Positions 35,346 through 48,799 of a DNA stretch of 64,000 nucleotides are shown here, in pieces. Each line of letters opens with the position of its first letter. Position 1 is the first letter of the stretch. This DNA is from Cryptomeria japonica (Eukaryota; Streptophyta; Pinopsida; Cupressales; Cupressaceae). Under the pieces are notes generated by a model. That model ran no database searches. It had not been told where the DNA came from and saw nothing but the letters and a program-made list of their open reading frames with translations. The translations under genes and the position numbers were made by a program. Location: positions 247,377,218 to 247,441,217 of the forward strand of contig NC_081406.1 in assembly GCF_030272615.1 (NCBI RefSeq), in the 5' to 3' direction.

Positions 35346-36347
35346 AGCCCAAAGATAACACAAGACTAGGATTTCAAAAGGAGAACCTTCCTAAGCTTAA
35401 ATTCAAAAGGAAACCCAACAAACCTCTATATCAGCCTAAAAACCTAACGAGGTTACCTTTGATTATATCAGCAGCACCACGCACCATAACAACTACCCCA
35501 TTGAGGCTAAAAATCCCAGGAAAACCATCCACAACACCAATAATCCCACCAATCAAACCAACAACCCCATCAACCACAACAACCACATCAACAACACCAT
35601 TAGCAACAACAATTGTATCAAAACCCCCAGCAGTATCTATGACACTAGGAATTCCAACAGAAGCAGTAGATTCAACACTACCAATACTCCCTGTATCAGA
35701 TTTATTGATCCCCATAATCCTTCCTGCAACACCAATCATTTCATCTACAAAGGTACCTCAACCGATCACACTTGCAGTGTTTAACTCGAAGGACATCCCA
35801 GTATGGTATAGTAATTGGATACTGGAAAGTGACTCAGAGACTGACTCACATGAGTGGGAATTTGATTCCATCCAGCTTAATACTTCAGATGAGGAAGACA
35901 CATCACTACCTCCACCCACAAAGACCTGTTTACGGAGAAGCACAGATAAAGACCTCTTGGAATCCTGAGCTGGAAACTTCTTCCACAAACCCTATGTCAC
36001 ATCCTACGCCTGATTCTGATAGGGAGAGTACCATCAATGACCTTCACCACAACGTCTTAACCCTCACTGACACATCTAACGAACTTAACCTAATCGATGA
36101 GGTAATGCCCATTATCCATCTTGAACTCATCGAATGGAACCAACCTAATCCCCCATGTCTTGACCATTTCCAAAATGATGAGGCGATCATTGAATTTTTG
36201 GAACTACGGGATAACATACCAAGTGGGGATCACAAAGCTGGATTCACCATAGAACTTAATAGCGCAGCATAATTCGGGGCAGATGCCAAACCTTTCAGCT
36301 GCAAAAATATAACAATAAAACATGGATCTTCCAGTGAAAACCACACT
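35346..36347 (+). pseudogene. G1 Thr/Pro-rich linker between G-patch and RT
   Basis: Frames 35459-35968 and 35772-36272 cover this linker. The first is a Thr/Pro/Ile-rich low-complexity chain (repeated TTT, PTTP) followed by an acidic segment (SDSETDSHEWEFDS). The second includes ELIEWNQPNPPCLDHFQ and DHKAGFTIELN. Frame changes and a stop at about 36270 break it. Confidence 0.6.
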
Positions 36348-37878
36348 GTGGCACTGTTTGATCCCACAAAAGTAAAAATAAAGAGCGTATCCAATGGTGA
36401 AAACCTCTCTGAGGCGCCTGAGGATGAAAGGTTTGATATTCTCCCCTCTAGTACACAGCAGGAACGATCAACAATTCTCATTGAAGAGACAAAAGAATAC
36501 AATGTGGGGACTCCTGAAAATCCTCACCACATACATATGGCATCTCTTTTAACTCCAGAGGAACAACCTAAGTTTGTTAAATTTTTCCAGAAGTGCCAAA
36601 TTAACTTTGCATGGTCATATGCTGACATGCCTGGTCTTGATCCTAATTTGGTCATGCATCACCTCACCATTGCAGAAGGAGCCAAAACTTGTCAAGAAGA
36701 AGCTTCGCAAGATGCACCCTCAAATTGTAGTACTCGTCAAAGCAGAACTTAAGAAACTCCTGGATGTTGGTTTTATTAGACCAATTGATTATGCGGATTG
36801 GATATCCAATATTGTGCCTGTTGGCAAACCAAATGGGGCCATCCATATCTGTACTAACTTCAGAGATCTGAACAAAGCATGTCCTAAAGATGACTTCCCC
36901 CTACCAAACATCGACATAATAGTGGACCTAACAGTAGGACATGCCATGCTTTCACTCATGGATGGCTTTTCAGGGTACAATCAGATAAAGATCGCACTAG
37001 AGGATCAACATAAGACAACCTTTACATGTCCATGGGGAACATACTGTTGGAATGTAATGCCTTTTGGTCTAAAGAATGCAGGAGTGACCTCTCAAAGAGA
37101 AATGACCACCATCTTTCATGACATGATGCATACTATAATGGAAGATTATGTTGATGAATTACTGGCAAAATCACTAACAAGAGAAGGTCATCTAGAAATA
37201 TTAGAGAAAATCTTTGATAGACTGGAACAATATCATGTTCGACTCAACCCAAAGAAATGTGTCTTTGGAGTAACCTCAGGGAAGCTTCTAGGATACATTG
37301 TCTCAAGCAAAGGCATTGAGGTTGATCCTGCAAAGGTCAAAGCAATCATGGACATGCCACCATGAAAGAACATCAGTTAGCTAAGGACATTACAAGGATG
37401 ACTACAATCCATCCGAAGATTCATTGCACAACTGGCAGATAAGTGTCACCCATTTGCACACCTGTTACACAAGAACATCCGCTTTCAATGGGATACCAGA
37501 TGCCAACAAGAATTCCAGATGCTTAAAGACTATCTCATGAATACACCATTGTTGATCCCACCAGATCCGAGTAGATCTTTATTGCTCTATATTTCAACAA
37601 CAAATACAACATTGGGTGTACTATTGGCACAACACAATGTAGAAGGGAAAGAGTGTGCTATTTACTACATCTCTCGCACACTGGTTGGCTATGAACTCAA
37701 TTACACACCTATTGAGCGAGCTTGCCTAGCAGTAATCTTGGTAGCTACTAAACTAAGGCACTATCTGTTGACACATAAAGTACAACTCATTGCAAAGATC
37801 GATCCACTAAAGTACTTACTCAACAAAGCAGCATTGGCAGGCCGTTTGGCCAAATGGGTGATGATTCTAAGTGAATTT
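36348..37878 (+). pseudogene. G1 reverse transcriptase and RNase H, 5' part
   Basis: RT motifs: SYADMPGLDPN, VGFIRPIDYADWISN, HICTNFRDLNKACPKDDFPLP, LMDGFSGYNQI, MPFGLKNAG and YVDE at 37147-37158, where the catalytic YVDD is expected. The RNase H start shows QEFQMLKDYL, NTTLGVLLAQ and SRTLVGYELNY. A frame change lies near 36690; stops lie at 37363-37365 and nearby. The frame is cut after AKWVMILSEF by C5 and resumes at 44445 (DIEYVDRKAIKG). Confidence 0.9.
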
Positions 37879-38922
37879 TGTTGGTATTTTGGTATGGTTT
37901 TGTCATTGATGTTAACACCTACTGAAAACAAGCACTTTGGAGATCCAGCAACATTCACCGGCAAGCAAGTAACTATTGCACAGTTACTGGTATATGGTTC
38001 ACCGACAGGATATAATGTTCACCGATATTTGGAATGATATGGAAGACACTTGGTAATGTTGAAGACATCGTGTGGACACTTTGTTTTGAAGAATTAATCA
38101 TTGCTATATTCATATTTGCATATTTGCTTTTACCGGCAAATAGGTCCAGGTTATCTAGGGTTATACCGGCAGGTTTATCTTTTCCAGATCAGCATGACAC
38201 GCTATGGAGATGATTTATTGTTGATGTAAATGCATTAAGCTGACATGTTTAATCGGTTATTGCATCAGATATTATATTGTATGTAAAATGTTTTATTATA
38301 ATATGTTGTAGAGCCGACCTACTAAAATTGGTCTTAGGGTATGGTATAAATGTAAGATCAAGTGTGGAATGCGAAAAAGAATTGAGTGAAGGTATATGCG
38401 AGATCAAGTAGAGGTATACACAAAGACATCATTTGAAGGTGAAGCTAGGTTTTTGTATAAGCATATCAGCATTACACCGGTACTGAATCCAGCATATGAA
38501 GATGTTATTTTGTGCAGTACATTCTTTTTGGATTTAACCATCCAATTGTAGTCAGTGTGACTCCCAATTTGTGATTGAGCAGTGAGCTCTAGGCTGTTGG
38601 CCTTTCTGCATGTGCAAACCCCATTTATGTACACTTAATATCTGCAGTAGTATCATTTGATTGTGGGTAAGGTTTCCCACTATAGTTTTTCCCCTTACAG
38701 GGTTTCCACGTACAAATCTTGGTGTTATATGTTGTGGATGACTTTATGTTTGTGTTTCATGCATTAATCTTTACCGATATAGCAATTTACTGTTAACACT
38801 GTCTACCAACATACTTAACTGGTTTACCGGTATTAAGCATTAAGCTGGTTAATTGGTTTTTGGTTTGAATTTATTAGACAACTGATTCACCCCCCCCTCT
38901 CAGTTGTCTCCGGGACCTAACA
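37879..38922 (+). repeat. C5 5' LTR
   Basis: Runs TGTTGGTATTTTGG to GGGACCTAACA. A TATA-like GGTATAAATG lies near 38343, TTTTTCCCC and TTTCCACGT near 38690, and TTCACCCCCCCCTCTCAG near 38886. Confidence 0.95.
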
Positions 38923-38937
38923 ATTGGTATTAGAGCT
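38923..38937 (+). promoter_or_regulatory. C5 primer binding site
   Basis: ATTGGTATTAGAGCT follows the LTR. It is the initiator Met type with one C-to-T change relative to C4 and C6. Confidence 0.85.
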
Positions 38938-38979
38938 TAGTCCTCTTTTTGCAGAAGTTTAACAACTTGAGGAGATCCA

Positions 38980-40077
38980 ATATCTACAAATTACTTCAGG
39001 AAGGATAGTCCTAAACTTGATGGAACCAACTATGGGATATGGAGGATCAGGATGGAGACACATCTGAATTGCATTGGTAAAGACATTTGGGAAGTTACAA
39101 AGAATTGCTATACTGTTGTTGTAGCTGGTCAGACTGCTCCAACTACCTTAGCTAAAGATGAAGAAAATGATTGCAAAGCAAGAGAAGCACTTTTGAGTGC
39201 ATTATCAGATCAACAAATCATGGGATTATCAGATAGGTCTACTGCTAAAGCTATTTGGGATCATTTGGAAACACTAAATGAAGGAGATTCCATAGTCAAG
39301 ATTGCAAAACTTGAAAGCTTCCAAGTCAGGTATGAACATCTGAAAATGGAAGAAGATGAAAGGATTTCTGCTTTTATGGAAAGAGTAAATGAAATTGTTT
39401 TGGGTATTAAATGTTGTGGAGGAACTCTAAGTGAGCATGAAATTGTTTCAAAAATCTTAAGAGGTTTGCCACCGGCATATAAAATGAAGGTTACTACTAT
39501 AAATGAGTTGAGAACAATGCCTAATACATCAGTAACTAGGGATACATTGATTGGAAAACTTTCAGCCTTTGAAATTGAGGAATTTGGTCCTGTTGCTACT
39601 ATAAAAATTGATTTGGCCTTTAAAGTATCAACATCATCTGCTCCATCATTTGACAAATCAGACTGGAGAGCCTTTTATGCAAGAGAACTTGAAGAATCCA
39701 GAAAGGAGAATGAAGAGCTTGAAGAACTTGAAGCACTATTTGCAAGAAAAATGCCAAAAGGTCTAGTTGGAAGTAAGTATGAAGGTAAAGCACCCTTTAA
39801 ATGTTTTAACTATAATAAGATTGGTCATATGACTTCAAGATGCCCTGATAGACATGCTAGACTAAGAGAAGAAGCTAGAAGAACATACAAGCCTAATCTT
39901 GAATATAAGAGGTACAGATTTAAGAAGAACAAAGACAAATCTTGTTACATTGCTGATGAAGGTGTGACTGATGATTCTGATGAGGATCCAGCAGACAATG
40001 GATGGGTTTTTGTTGCTATAACAGAAGATCAACCGACACCTACTGCTCAACCGGTAGAACTAGCCCTAGCAGCATAA
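38980..40077 (+). pseudogene. C5 gag
   Basis: Capsid-like gag with a UBN2-type region (KAREALLSALSDQQIMGL, AKAIWDHLETL, ISAFMERVNEIV, LRGLPPAYKMKVTTI), a coiled segment (EESRKENEELEELEAL) and a zinc-knuckle position CFNYNKIGHMTSRC whose second Cys is Tyr. The ancestral start, judged from C4, is now ATA (38980-38982); the next in-frame ATG is at 39052. TAA at 40075-40077 separates it from protease in the same frame. Confidence 0.88.
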
Positions 40078-43000
40078 GTTGAAGCAAAAGATGAATGGAT
40101 CATTGACTCAGGATGCTCACATCATATGACTAGACACAAAGGTAAATTCTTAAACTTTCAAGAATACAATGGAGGTTTAGTAAGATTTGGAGATGACAAA
40201 GCATGTTCAACCAAAGGTAAGGGTTCAATATCTCTTGATGGTAAGCATAACACTGACAATGTCTACTATGTTGAAGGATTAAAGCATAATCTTTTAAGTG
40301 TTGGTCAATTAGTTGAGAAGGGATTTCAGTTACAATTTAAAAATGGAAAATGCAAAATCATGAATAGAACTGGTTTGGAAATTGCAACCGGTAATCAAAC
40401 TAGAGGCAATATCTTTCATTTGAATAACAATGAAAAGGCATGCTTAATTGCACATATAGATGAAAGTTGGTTATGGCATAAGAGACTATGTCATGTAAAC
40501 TTTGATTGCATGATAAAAATCAGTACTTCTAAGGCAGTTAGAGATCTACCTAAAATTGTGAAACCTTAGAATACAATTTTTAAGGAATGTCAATTTGGAA
40601 AACAAGTTAGAGCTAGTTTCAAAAGTATTCCAGAAAAATCCAACAATGCTCTTGATTTAATTCACACTAATTTATGTGGTCCAACTAGAACTAGAAGCTT
40701 ACAAGGTGATAGATATTTCATACTAATTATTGATGATTATTCTAGAATGTGTTGGGTTACTTTTCTCAGAGAAAAATCATAAACACTTGGGAAGTTCAAA
40801 CTGTTCAAAGCAATGGTTGAAAATGAAACCGGTAAGAAAATCAAATGTTTAAGATCAGATCAAGGAGGAGAATTCACATCTAAGGACTTTAATACATTCT
40901 GTGAAGTGAATGGAATTAGAAGACAGTTATCAACACCTTGGACACTACAGCATAATGGAGTTGTTGAAAGGAAAAACAAAACTATCTTGGATGCAGTAAG
41001 AAGTATGTTGTCAGAAGCAAATCTACCACATGTGTATTGGAGAGAGGCAGTTAGCACTGCTGTCTATACATTCAACAAAGTTCACATCAAAGGTGAAACT
41101 GGTAAGACCCCTCATGAACTATGGTTTGGTAATACTCCTACTCTTAAGTATTTTAGAATTTTTGGAAGTAAATGTTATATTAGAAGAGATGAGTATGTTG
41201 GCAAATTTGATCCTAGAAGTGATGAAGGAATATTTCTTGGTTATTCATCTAAGAGCAAGGCATATAGATGTTGTAATAAGAGATTGCAGAAAATTGTTGA
41301 GAGTACAAACGTAAAGATTGATGAACAATTCAGAGGGACTTCAAGGTATATAGACTCTGAACCGACAATAGAAATTGTGACAAATGAACCTATACTGAAT
41401 CCACTAGTACACAATGAAGATCCAGTTACTCCAGTATCATCAGAGGATTCCACAGTAATTGAAGAACAACAACAAACTAAGACACCTCGGTATGTAAGAT
41501 TGAATCATTCTGAAGATCAGATAATTGGAAACAAATTTAAAGGAGTTATGACAAGAGGAAGATTGGCAAATGAAGAGGTATGTCTTATTTCTGAAATTGA
41601 ACCATCATCTATCAATGAGGCATGTGAAGATAAATTTTGGATTAAAGCTATGGAAGAAAAATTAGGACAAATTGAGAAAAATAATACTAGTTCCCCGACC
41701 TAAAGATAAAAATGTAATTGGAACCAAATGGGTATTTAGAAACAAACTTAATGAAGATGGTAAGGTTGTCAGAAATAAAGCAAGACTAGTGTGTAAGGGA
41801 TATTCTCAGAAAGAAGGAGTTGATTACAATGAAACCTTTGCACCAGTAGCCAGAATTGAGGCAGTTAGATTATTCTTGGCTTTTGCAGCTCACAAGGACT
41901 ACAAAGTTTATCAAATGGATATTAAATGTGCATTTTTGAATGGAGATCTTGAAGAAGAAGTATATATTGAACAAATTGATGGATTTTCTTTGACAGATGA
42001 CAATGATATGGTTTGCAGGTTAAGAAAAGCTCTATATGGATTGAAACAAGCCCCAAGAGCTTGGTATGCAAGGTTGGATAAGTATCTTTTAAAGATTGGT
42101 TTTACTAAAGGAAATGCAGATAGCTATTAATATTACAAAATAACTAATGATGAAATCTTGATTATTGAAGTATTTGTTGATGATATAATCTTTGGAGGAG
42201 AAGATGGATTATGTAAGGAATTTTCTATTAAAATGCAGCAAGAATTTGAAATGTCTATGATTGGAGAAATAAAATTCTTTTTAGGTTTGCAGATTTCACA
42301 AACTGATAAAGGTATATTTTTGAGTCAATCCAAGTACTTGAAAGAATTTCTAAAGAAATTTGGGATGGAGAACTCTAAACCGGTAAGCACACCTATGACT
42401 ACAAATGACAAATTATCTCAAAGGGATGAATCTACACCTGTTAATCCAACTAGATACAAATCTATGATAGGAGGTTTACTGTATTTGACATAAACCAGGC
42501 CTGATATTATGAATGCAGTATGTATTGTTTCTAGATTTCAAAGTAATCCTAGGGAAAATCATGAATCAACAGTGAAAAGGATTTTCTGGTACTTACAAGG
42601 CACAACAAATCTTGGATTATGGTATCCTAAAGATGAAAATTTTGACCTATGTGCATACACAGATGCAAATTGGGCAGGAGATGTGGATGATAGAAAGAAC
42701 ACCATTGGAGGAGCATTCTTTCTTGGAAGGAGATTAGTTTCTTGGTTGAGTAAGAAACAAAGTTGTACATCTTTATCAACAACAGAATCAGAATATGTTG
42801 CAGCAACAACTAACTGTACACAGGTATTATGGCTTAAGAAAATGTTAAAAGACATAAAGGTAAAATGCAAGGTACCCATTACTATATATTGTGATAACAC
42901 TGCAGCAATTGATATATCCAAGAATCCGGTATTACATTCTAAAACTAAACATGTTTCTATCAAACTGAATTTTCCAAGGGAAAAAGTTGAAGAAAAGGAG

Positions 43001-43126
43001 ATAAAACTGGTTTATGTGAATACTAAAGAACAACTTGCAGATATTTTCACAAAAACTTTGCTTAAGGAGACTTTTGAATATCTTAGAGCTCAGCTTGGAG
43101 TCATACCACCACAAGTAGAGAGTTAG
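40078..43126 (+). pseudogene. C5 pol: protease, integrase, RT, RNase H
   Basis: Protease WIIDSGCSHHMT (near 40100), integrase WLWHKRLCHVNFD and CKECQ-like site, core motifs HTNLCGP (the usual D is N) and [31 protein letters not shown] and VFVDDIIFGG, RNase H DANWAGDVDD, STTESEYVA, YCDNTAAIDI, ending at 43124-43126. Breaks: stops at 40567, 40780-40782, 42127 and 42491, and an 8-base loss near 41689. Over most of its length it parallels C3 closely. Confidence 0.92.
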
Positions 43127-43374
43127 ATAGTTGATGATTGTCATCAACCGACAGAATTAAAAACACAAATCTTTATTCCGATCTTTGATGAGGAAGCTAC
43201 TTCTCAGGGGGAGTAGTTGGTATTTTGTATAAAATTAATTTTTGTAGCTTTGGCATTTGATGTCAAAGGGGGAGAGATATCTATGGAAAAACACATTATC
43301 TTTTAAGGAGAGTTTGGTATTGAAAATAAATCTTTGGATAAACACATGTTGCTCCCAGGGGGAGAAATGGAGAT
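43127..43374 (+). other. C5 3' block with multiple polypurine tracts
   Basis: Tracts of the AGGGGGAG type lie near 43206, 43267 and 43356. The last runs GGGGGAGAAATGGAGAT into the LTR. Confidence 0.7.
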
Positions 43375-44439
43375 TGTTGGTTTTTGGTATTTTGGTATGG
43401 TTTTATCATTGATGTCAACACCTACTGAAAACAAGCACTTTGGAGATCCAACAACATTCACCAGCAAGCAAGTAACTATTGCACAGTTATTGGTATATGG
43501 TTCACCGATAGGATATAATGTTTACCGATATTTGGAATGATATGGAAGATACTTGGTAATGTCGAAGACATCGCGTGGACACTTTGTTTTGAAGAATTAA
43601 TCATTGGTATATTCATATTTGCATATTTGCTTTTACCGGCAAATAGTTCCAGGTTATCTAGGGTTACACCGGTAGGTTTATCTTTTCTAGATCAGCATGG
43701 CACGCTATGGAGATGATTTATTATTGATGTAAATGCATTAAGCCGACATGTTTAATCGGTTATTGCATTGGATATTATATTGTATGTAAAATGTTTTATT
43801 GTAATATCTTGTAGAGCCAACCTACTAAAATTAGTCTTAGGGTATGGTATAAATGTAAGATCTTATTTGTAAGATCAAGTGTGGAATGTGAAAAAGAATT
43901 GAGTGAAGGTATATGCGAGATCAAGCAGAGGTATACACGAAGAAATCATTTAAAGGTGAAGCTAGGTTTTTGTATAAGCATATCAACATTACACCGGTAT
44001 TGAATCCAGCATATGAAGATGCTATTTTGTGCAGTACATTCTTATTGGATTTAACCATCCAACTGTAGTCAGTGTGACTCCCATTTTGTGATTGAGCAGT
44101 GAGCTCTAGGCTGTTGGCCTTTCTGCATGTGCAGACCCCATTTATGTACACTTACTATCTGTAGTAGTATCATCTGATTGTGGGTAAGGTTTCCCACTGT
44201 GGTTTTTCCCCTTACAAGGTTTCCACGTACAAATCTTGGTGTTATGTGTTGTGGATGACTTTATGTTTGTGTTTCATGCATTAATCTTTACCGATATAGC
44301 AATTTACTGTTAACACTGTCTACCGACATACTTAACTAGTTTATCGGTATTAAGCATTAAGTTGGTTAATTGGTTTTTGGTCTGAATTTATTAGACAACT
44401 GATTCACCCCCCCCTCTCAGTTGTCTCCGGGACCTAACA
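43375..44439 (+). repeat. C5 3' LTR
   Basis: Partner of 37879-38922. It has small extra segments near its start (TGTTGGTTTTTGG) and near 43860 that explain the 21-base length difference. Confidence 0.95.
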
Positions 44440-44444
44440 AATTT

Positions 44445-46335
44445 GACATCGAGTATGTGGATCGTAAGGCTATAAAGGGTCAAGTTATTGCAGATTAGTT
44501 GGCCGATGCACCACTCATAGGCGATCATCCTCTCATTTCCAATTTTCTAGATGAAGAGATATTCATGCTCACAACAGTACAACCATGGAAACTATACTTT
44601 ATGGTTCATACACTAGGCATGGCTCGGGGGCAGAAATTATGTTTATCACACCTCAAGGTGACAACATCCCGAAGTCTTACAGACTCACATTTCCATGCAC
44701 AAACAACATAGCTGAATATAAGGCCTTGATCACAGGACTCAAGCTAGCTGTACAATGGAAGTTACAAGAACTACAAGTATATGGCAACTCCCAACTGGTC
44801 ATTCGACAAGCAACATATGAATATCAGACCAAGGATGACAAACTCATGCCATACAAATAAATGGTGGACAAATTAAAGGCATCATTCACTACTATAACCT
44901 TTGAGCAGATACCCAGAGATCAAAATCAAGCTGCTGACACTATGGCTACCATTGCATCTCTCCTAGATCTTCCACATAATTCAACACATTACGAGTTCTT
45001 CGTAGAACAGATTTGGATTCCCGCTTATGATATCCCAGAATCCAAGATGATATGTCACCTTGTTGGTTTTGAATCCCCATGGTATGGTGAGTTCTACACC
45101 TACCTCCACAATCACACACTTCCTCCTAACCAATTGAATAACCAACGTAAAACCTTCATTTGCCAAACCGCTCGATATACCATTATTGCTGAAACCCTAT
45201 ACCGATGCAGTCTTGATGGTACTCTCCTTCGATGTTTGGAACATGATGAGATAACAAAGGCCTTGGAAGAGGTACATGAAGGAATTTGTGGAACTCATGC
45301 AAGCGGACCGTCACTAGGCAAAAAACTCATGCACACTGGATACTATTGGCCATCCATGGAAAAAGACTCCTACTACTTTGTCAGAAAGTGCAAGAAATGC
45401 CAAGTTCACAGAGACCTGATACATGCACCAGCATAGGAATTGCAACCAATCACAACACCATGGCCCTTTTGTCAATGGGGACTTGACCTTGTGGGTAAAA
45501 TCCATCCATCTTCATCCAACGGCCACAAATTCATCATTACTGCTACTGAATACTTCACAAAGTGGATCGAAACTGTTCCACTCACCCAAGTCACCGACAA
45601 GCAGATCGCATCATTCATCCTTAATTGGATCATCTACCGGTATGGTGTGCCCATGTCCATCATCACAGATAATGGTCTTCCTTTCAAAAATCAAGATGTC
45701 CGTGAGCTCTGTGAGAAGTTTCATATCCAACACCGCTTTTCCACTCCATATTACCCACAAGGAAATGGTCAGGCTGAAGCATCAAATAAGAACATATTGA
45801 GAATCCTCAAGAAGACAGTCAATGATGCCCACTATGATTGGCATGTTCAATTGAATCCAGCACTATGGGCATACCGAACTAGCATTTGAACCCCTATAGG
45901 TGTAACTCCCTACTCACTGGTCTATGGAGCAGAAGCCATCCTTCCTATTGAGGTTGAGATACCATCTCTACGGGTTTCCTTGCATAATCTCATAGATGAT
46001 GAAGCATATAGAGTGTCACGTCTCCAAGATTTAGAGCTACTTGATGAGAAACAACAAGCTGCATACAATCACCTCAAGGCCTATCAGCAGCGCATGAGCA
46101 GAAGCTATAATCATCAGGTTAGACCTCATACATTTGAGGTAGGTGATCTTGTTCTTTGAGAGAATCCTCATAACCAACCAAATAAAGAACATTAGGGAAA
46201 GTTTGAATCAAACTGGCTTGGTCCATATCTTATCATTGTTGTATTTGGGTCTAGGGCATATCAGTTGGCTACGTCCGAAGGAGAATCGCTAGCACATCCG
46301 ATCAACAACATGCACCTCAAACGGTTTTATACCTA
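44445..46335 (+). pseudogene. G1 second RNase H and integrase
   Basis: After the first RNase H tail (DIEYVDRKAIKG) comes a second, archaeal-type RNase H: GSYTRHGSGAEIMF, TNNIAEYKALITGL, PRDQNQAADTMA. A one-base loss near 44603 removes its first Asp. Integrase shows HEGICGTH...CKKCQ zinc site, DLVGKIHP, IITDNGLPFKN and YYPQGNGQAEA, so D, D and E are all present. Stops at 44858, 45434, 45887 and near 46156. The C-terminal end is LGPYLIIV...NNMHLKRFY with no chromodomain. The dual RNase H is diagnostic of the Tat clade. Confidence 0.9.
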
Positions 46336-48799
46336 AGCTGCACAAAGCATCAGGCTCCCATACATACTAGAAAAACACAAAAAACATTCTGATAAATGTC
46401 CTAAATAAAATACAAAAACATCAAAATAGTAAAGAAAAATCATGCATCCAAACGGTGAACAACCACTCTGGTGGCACCTTGGGTGAGTACAATGGTGAAA
46501 ACCTGGCAAACAGGCGCCACTTGTAAAGGCTATGCCTCCATTGTCTTTCAGACTTGTTGCAATCACATTCATTTCATCCACTCATCCATCAGTCCAAAAC
46601 CATGGCTTGTTATTGATCTGCAATCAAGGATAGTACTCCATGCGTCTTGCATCCTGCTTTTTCATAGTCGTATCTAAACTGGGGGCAATGCCCTTAATCT
46701 AGTTGATGGAAGTGGATTCTACATTACTTATGATTCATTGAGTTCTTCATTCAAAACTATCTCACAAAACTCCAAAAACATTTAAAACAATCATCAAAAT
46801 CCCCAAAACATTGGAAATCTATCTCACAAAATCCCAAAAAAATATGATAAAACATAAAAAAAAAAATCAAACAAAAAAATGGCAACACCTTGTACATACG
46901 TTTTTCAAAGAAGATACCAAACAAACATTGTGAAAATAATCAAATGATGACCACTTATCTGATCAACCAAACAATCAACATCAAATGCGCAAACTGTCTA
47001 AACAAGGATGCATCCTTCCTTACCAAAACAAAGACAAGATCACATTTTCTTTGACAAGAAAATTTTGTTTCAGCTATCAAGTACTTGGTTAGATTTGTGG
47101 GTTATTTATTCATTTATATTAGGTTCCTACGCTACTTTGGGATATCCGCAAGTGATTAGAGTGGCCGGGATGGTTCCTACGCATTGTTTGTATGTCTTCT
47201 ATGAATTATTCCGATGAAGTTTTGGGGCATGTCCTAATGGTGTCTATGTGGGAAGTTCACTAAGCTACATGATCTCATGCAAAATATAGTCACAGATCAC
47301 TAAGGCTTGCTGACTACAACGTATACCTCGATCATATGAGCATGAACCATTATCGAGGGTCCATATTCTTTACTTTATTTTATGCTGTTTGTTTGCAGGT
47401 ATGATGCTCCATCCTTGGTTCCTACTGCCTCATCCAAGTTCGATATTATCATGCTTAATGATGAAAATAAAGCACTATGGATCATCATTCCATCTCATCT
47501 ATTTATATTGCATTCCATTGCTTGTCACCCATCCATTTACTCATTCATTATTCATATGCATGGTTTTGTATGCAAGTGTGAACAAAGTTAATATGAGCAG
47601 TTATGTGAAAATTGAGTTGGTCTTGGATACAATCATGACAAAGTAATTTGATACATCATCAGTGCATCATGCAAATTCTACACAACCTTGTATTCATCTA
47701 TCATAATTACATCTTCATCACTACATCTAGTTGCATTTGCATAGAGTGCATTTCATATCATTTAGTTACATTTAACTACATAAAGTTCATTATCATTTAT
47801 TGGCATTAGTCCCATTATATCATTTCATCATTGCATAATCATGACATTTAGATTCATTTATATGATAAAACTGCCCTTGTTTGCATTTACTATCATTATT
47901 AACCATTACTATGTATTCATTTAGTGTTAGTTACCGATCATCATTTATCATTATTCAAACACGTGTACCATGCATTTGTTTAGATTCCCATAATTGCATA
48001 CATTTATTTATCTATCCATTAGTTGAGTGCATTCATTTACCCATTTAGTATATTCTTATACTCATTCATTTCATTTCATTTCATTTCATTTAGGATTCAT
48101 TACAATGCATTCAGTATCCTTTTAATTGCATTAAGGTGCAGTTATTCGTTACCCATGAGTTGCATTATCGTTAAATTATCATTTCACTTCATCATATTTT
48201 TTGCCATTTAGTTGTTTCCACATAGGTTCATACATTATACATATGCATTCATTTAGAAATCATCATTTAAACATTTGTACTTTACATCTGTTTATCCATA
48301 TCACACTCATCTAACAACAATATAGATACATTTATATAAATACATCATTCATTTAACACATTATATCATAACATCATTGCATATCATTATCTCATTGTCT
48401 CATCAACATAAAATCCAAAGTACCATCATAATCATCATTTACCTATGCATACATCATCATCATAGCATTTACACACATAAGGCATGACATCAGTAAATCA
48501 TGCATATCAACCTGCATCTACATGTTAGCATCCCATTCATACAAACATACATATAGACATCATGTAAGAATAAATCATCATGAAACATGCATAAACATAA
48601 GATCATCATATAGCAAGTACAAATATCCATCTAAGCATAAATCGTAAGATCATCATCCTCCATAAAGCATCCATACATATCATCAACATGCATATCAACA
48701 CAAAAATATGGGATCTCCTCATATATCATATCATATCGCCAAAAACATACTTGTATCAGAGTACAATGAAGTCAAAAATATCGGCTGCCAAGAGCCATC
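46336..48799. other. G1 3' non-coding region
   Basis: About 2.5 kb with no convincing gene. 46440-46530 holds GGTGAGTACAATGGTGAAAA and CCTGGCAAACAGGCGCC. 47640-48720 is built of short CATTTA/ATCATC/TTTCATTTCA steps (for example 48065-48092). Small ORFs here look like chance frames. Confidence 0.6.

Larger units (their letters stand above)
37874..44444 (+). mobile_element. C5: full-length copia element inserted in G1
   Basis: Target duplicates AATTT at 37874-37878 and 44440-44444. LTRs are 37879-38922 (1044 bp) and 43375-44439 (1065 bp). Internal order: primer site, gag, protease, integrase, RT, RNase H, polypurine tracts, all on +. Removing it rejoins the G1 RNase H frame exactly. The family is the same as C3 and C4. 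Several stops make it inactive. Confidence 0.95.

Noticed and set aside
35431-35739. Minus-strand Gly/Val-rich ORF
   Set aside because: Shadow of the Thr/Pro-rich linker of G1 on the opposite strand.
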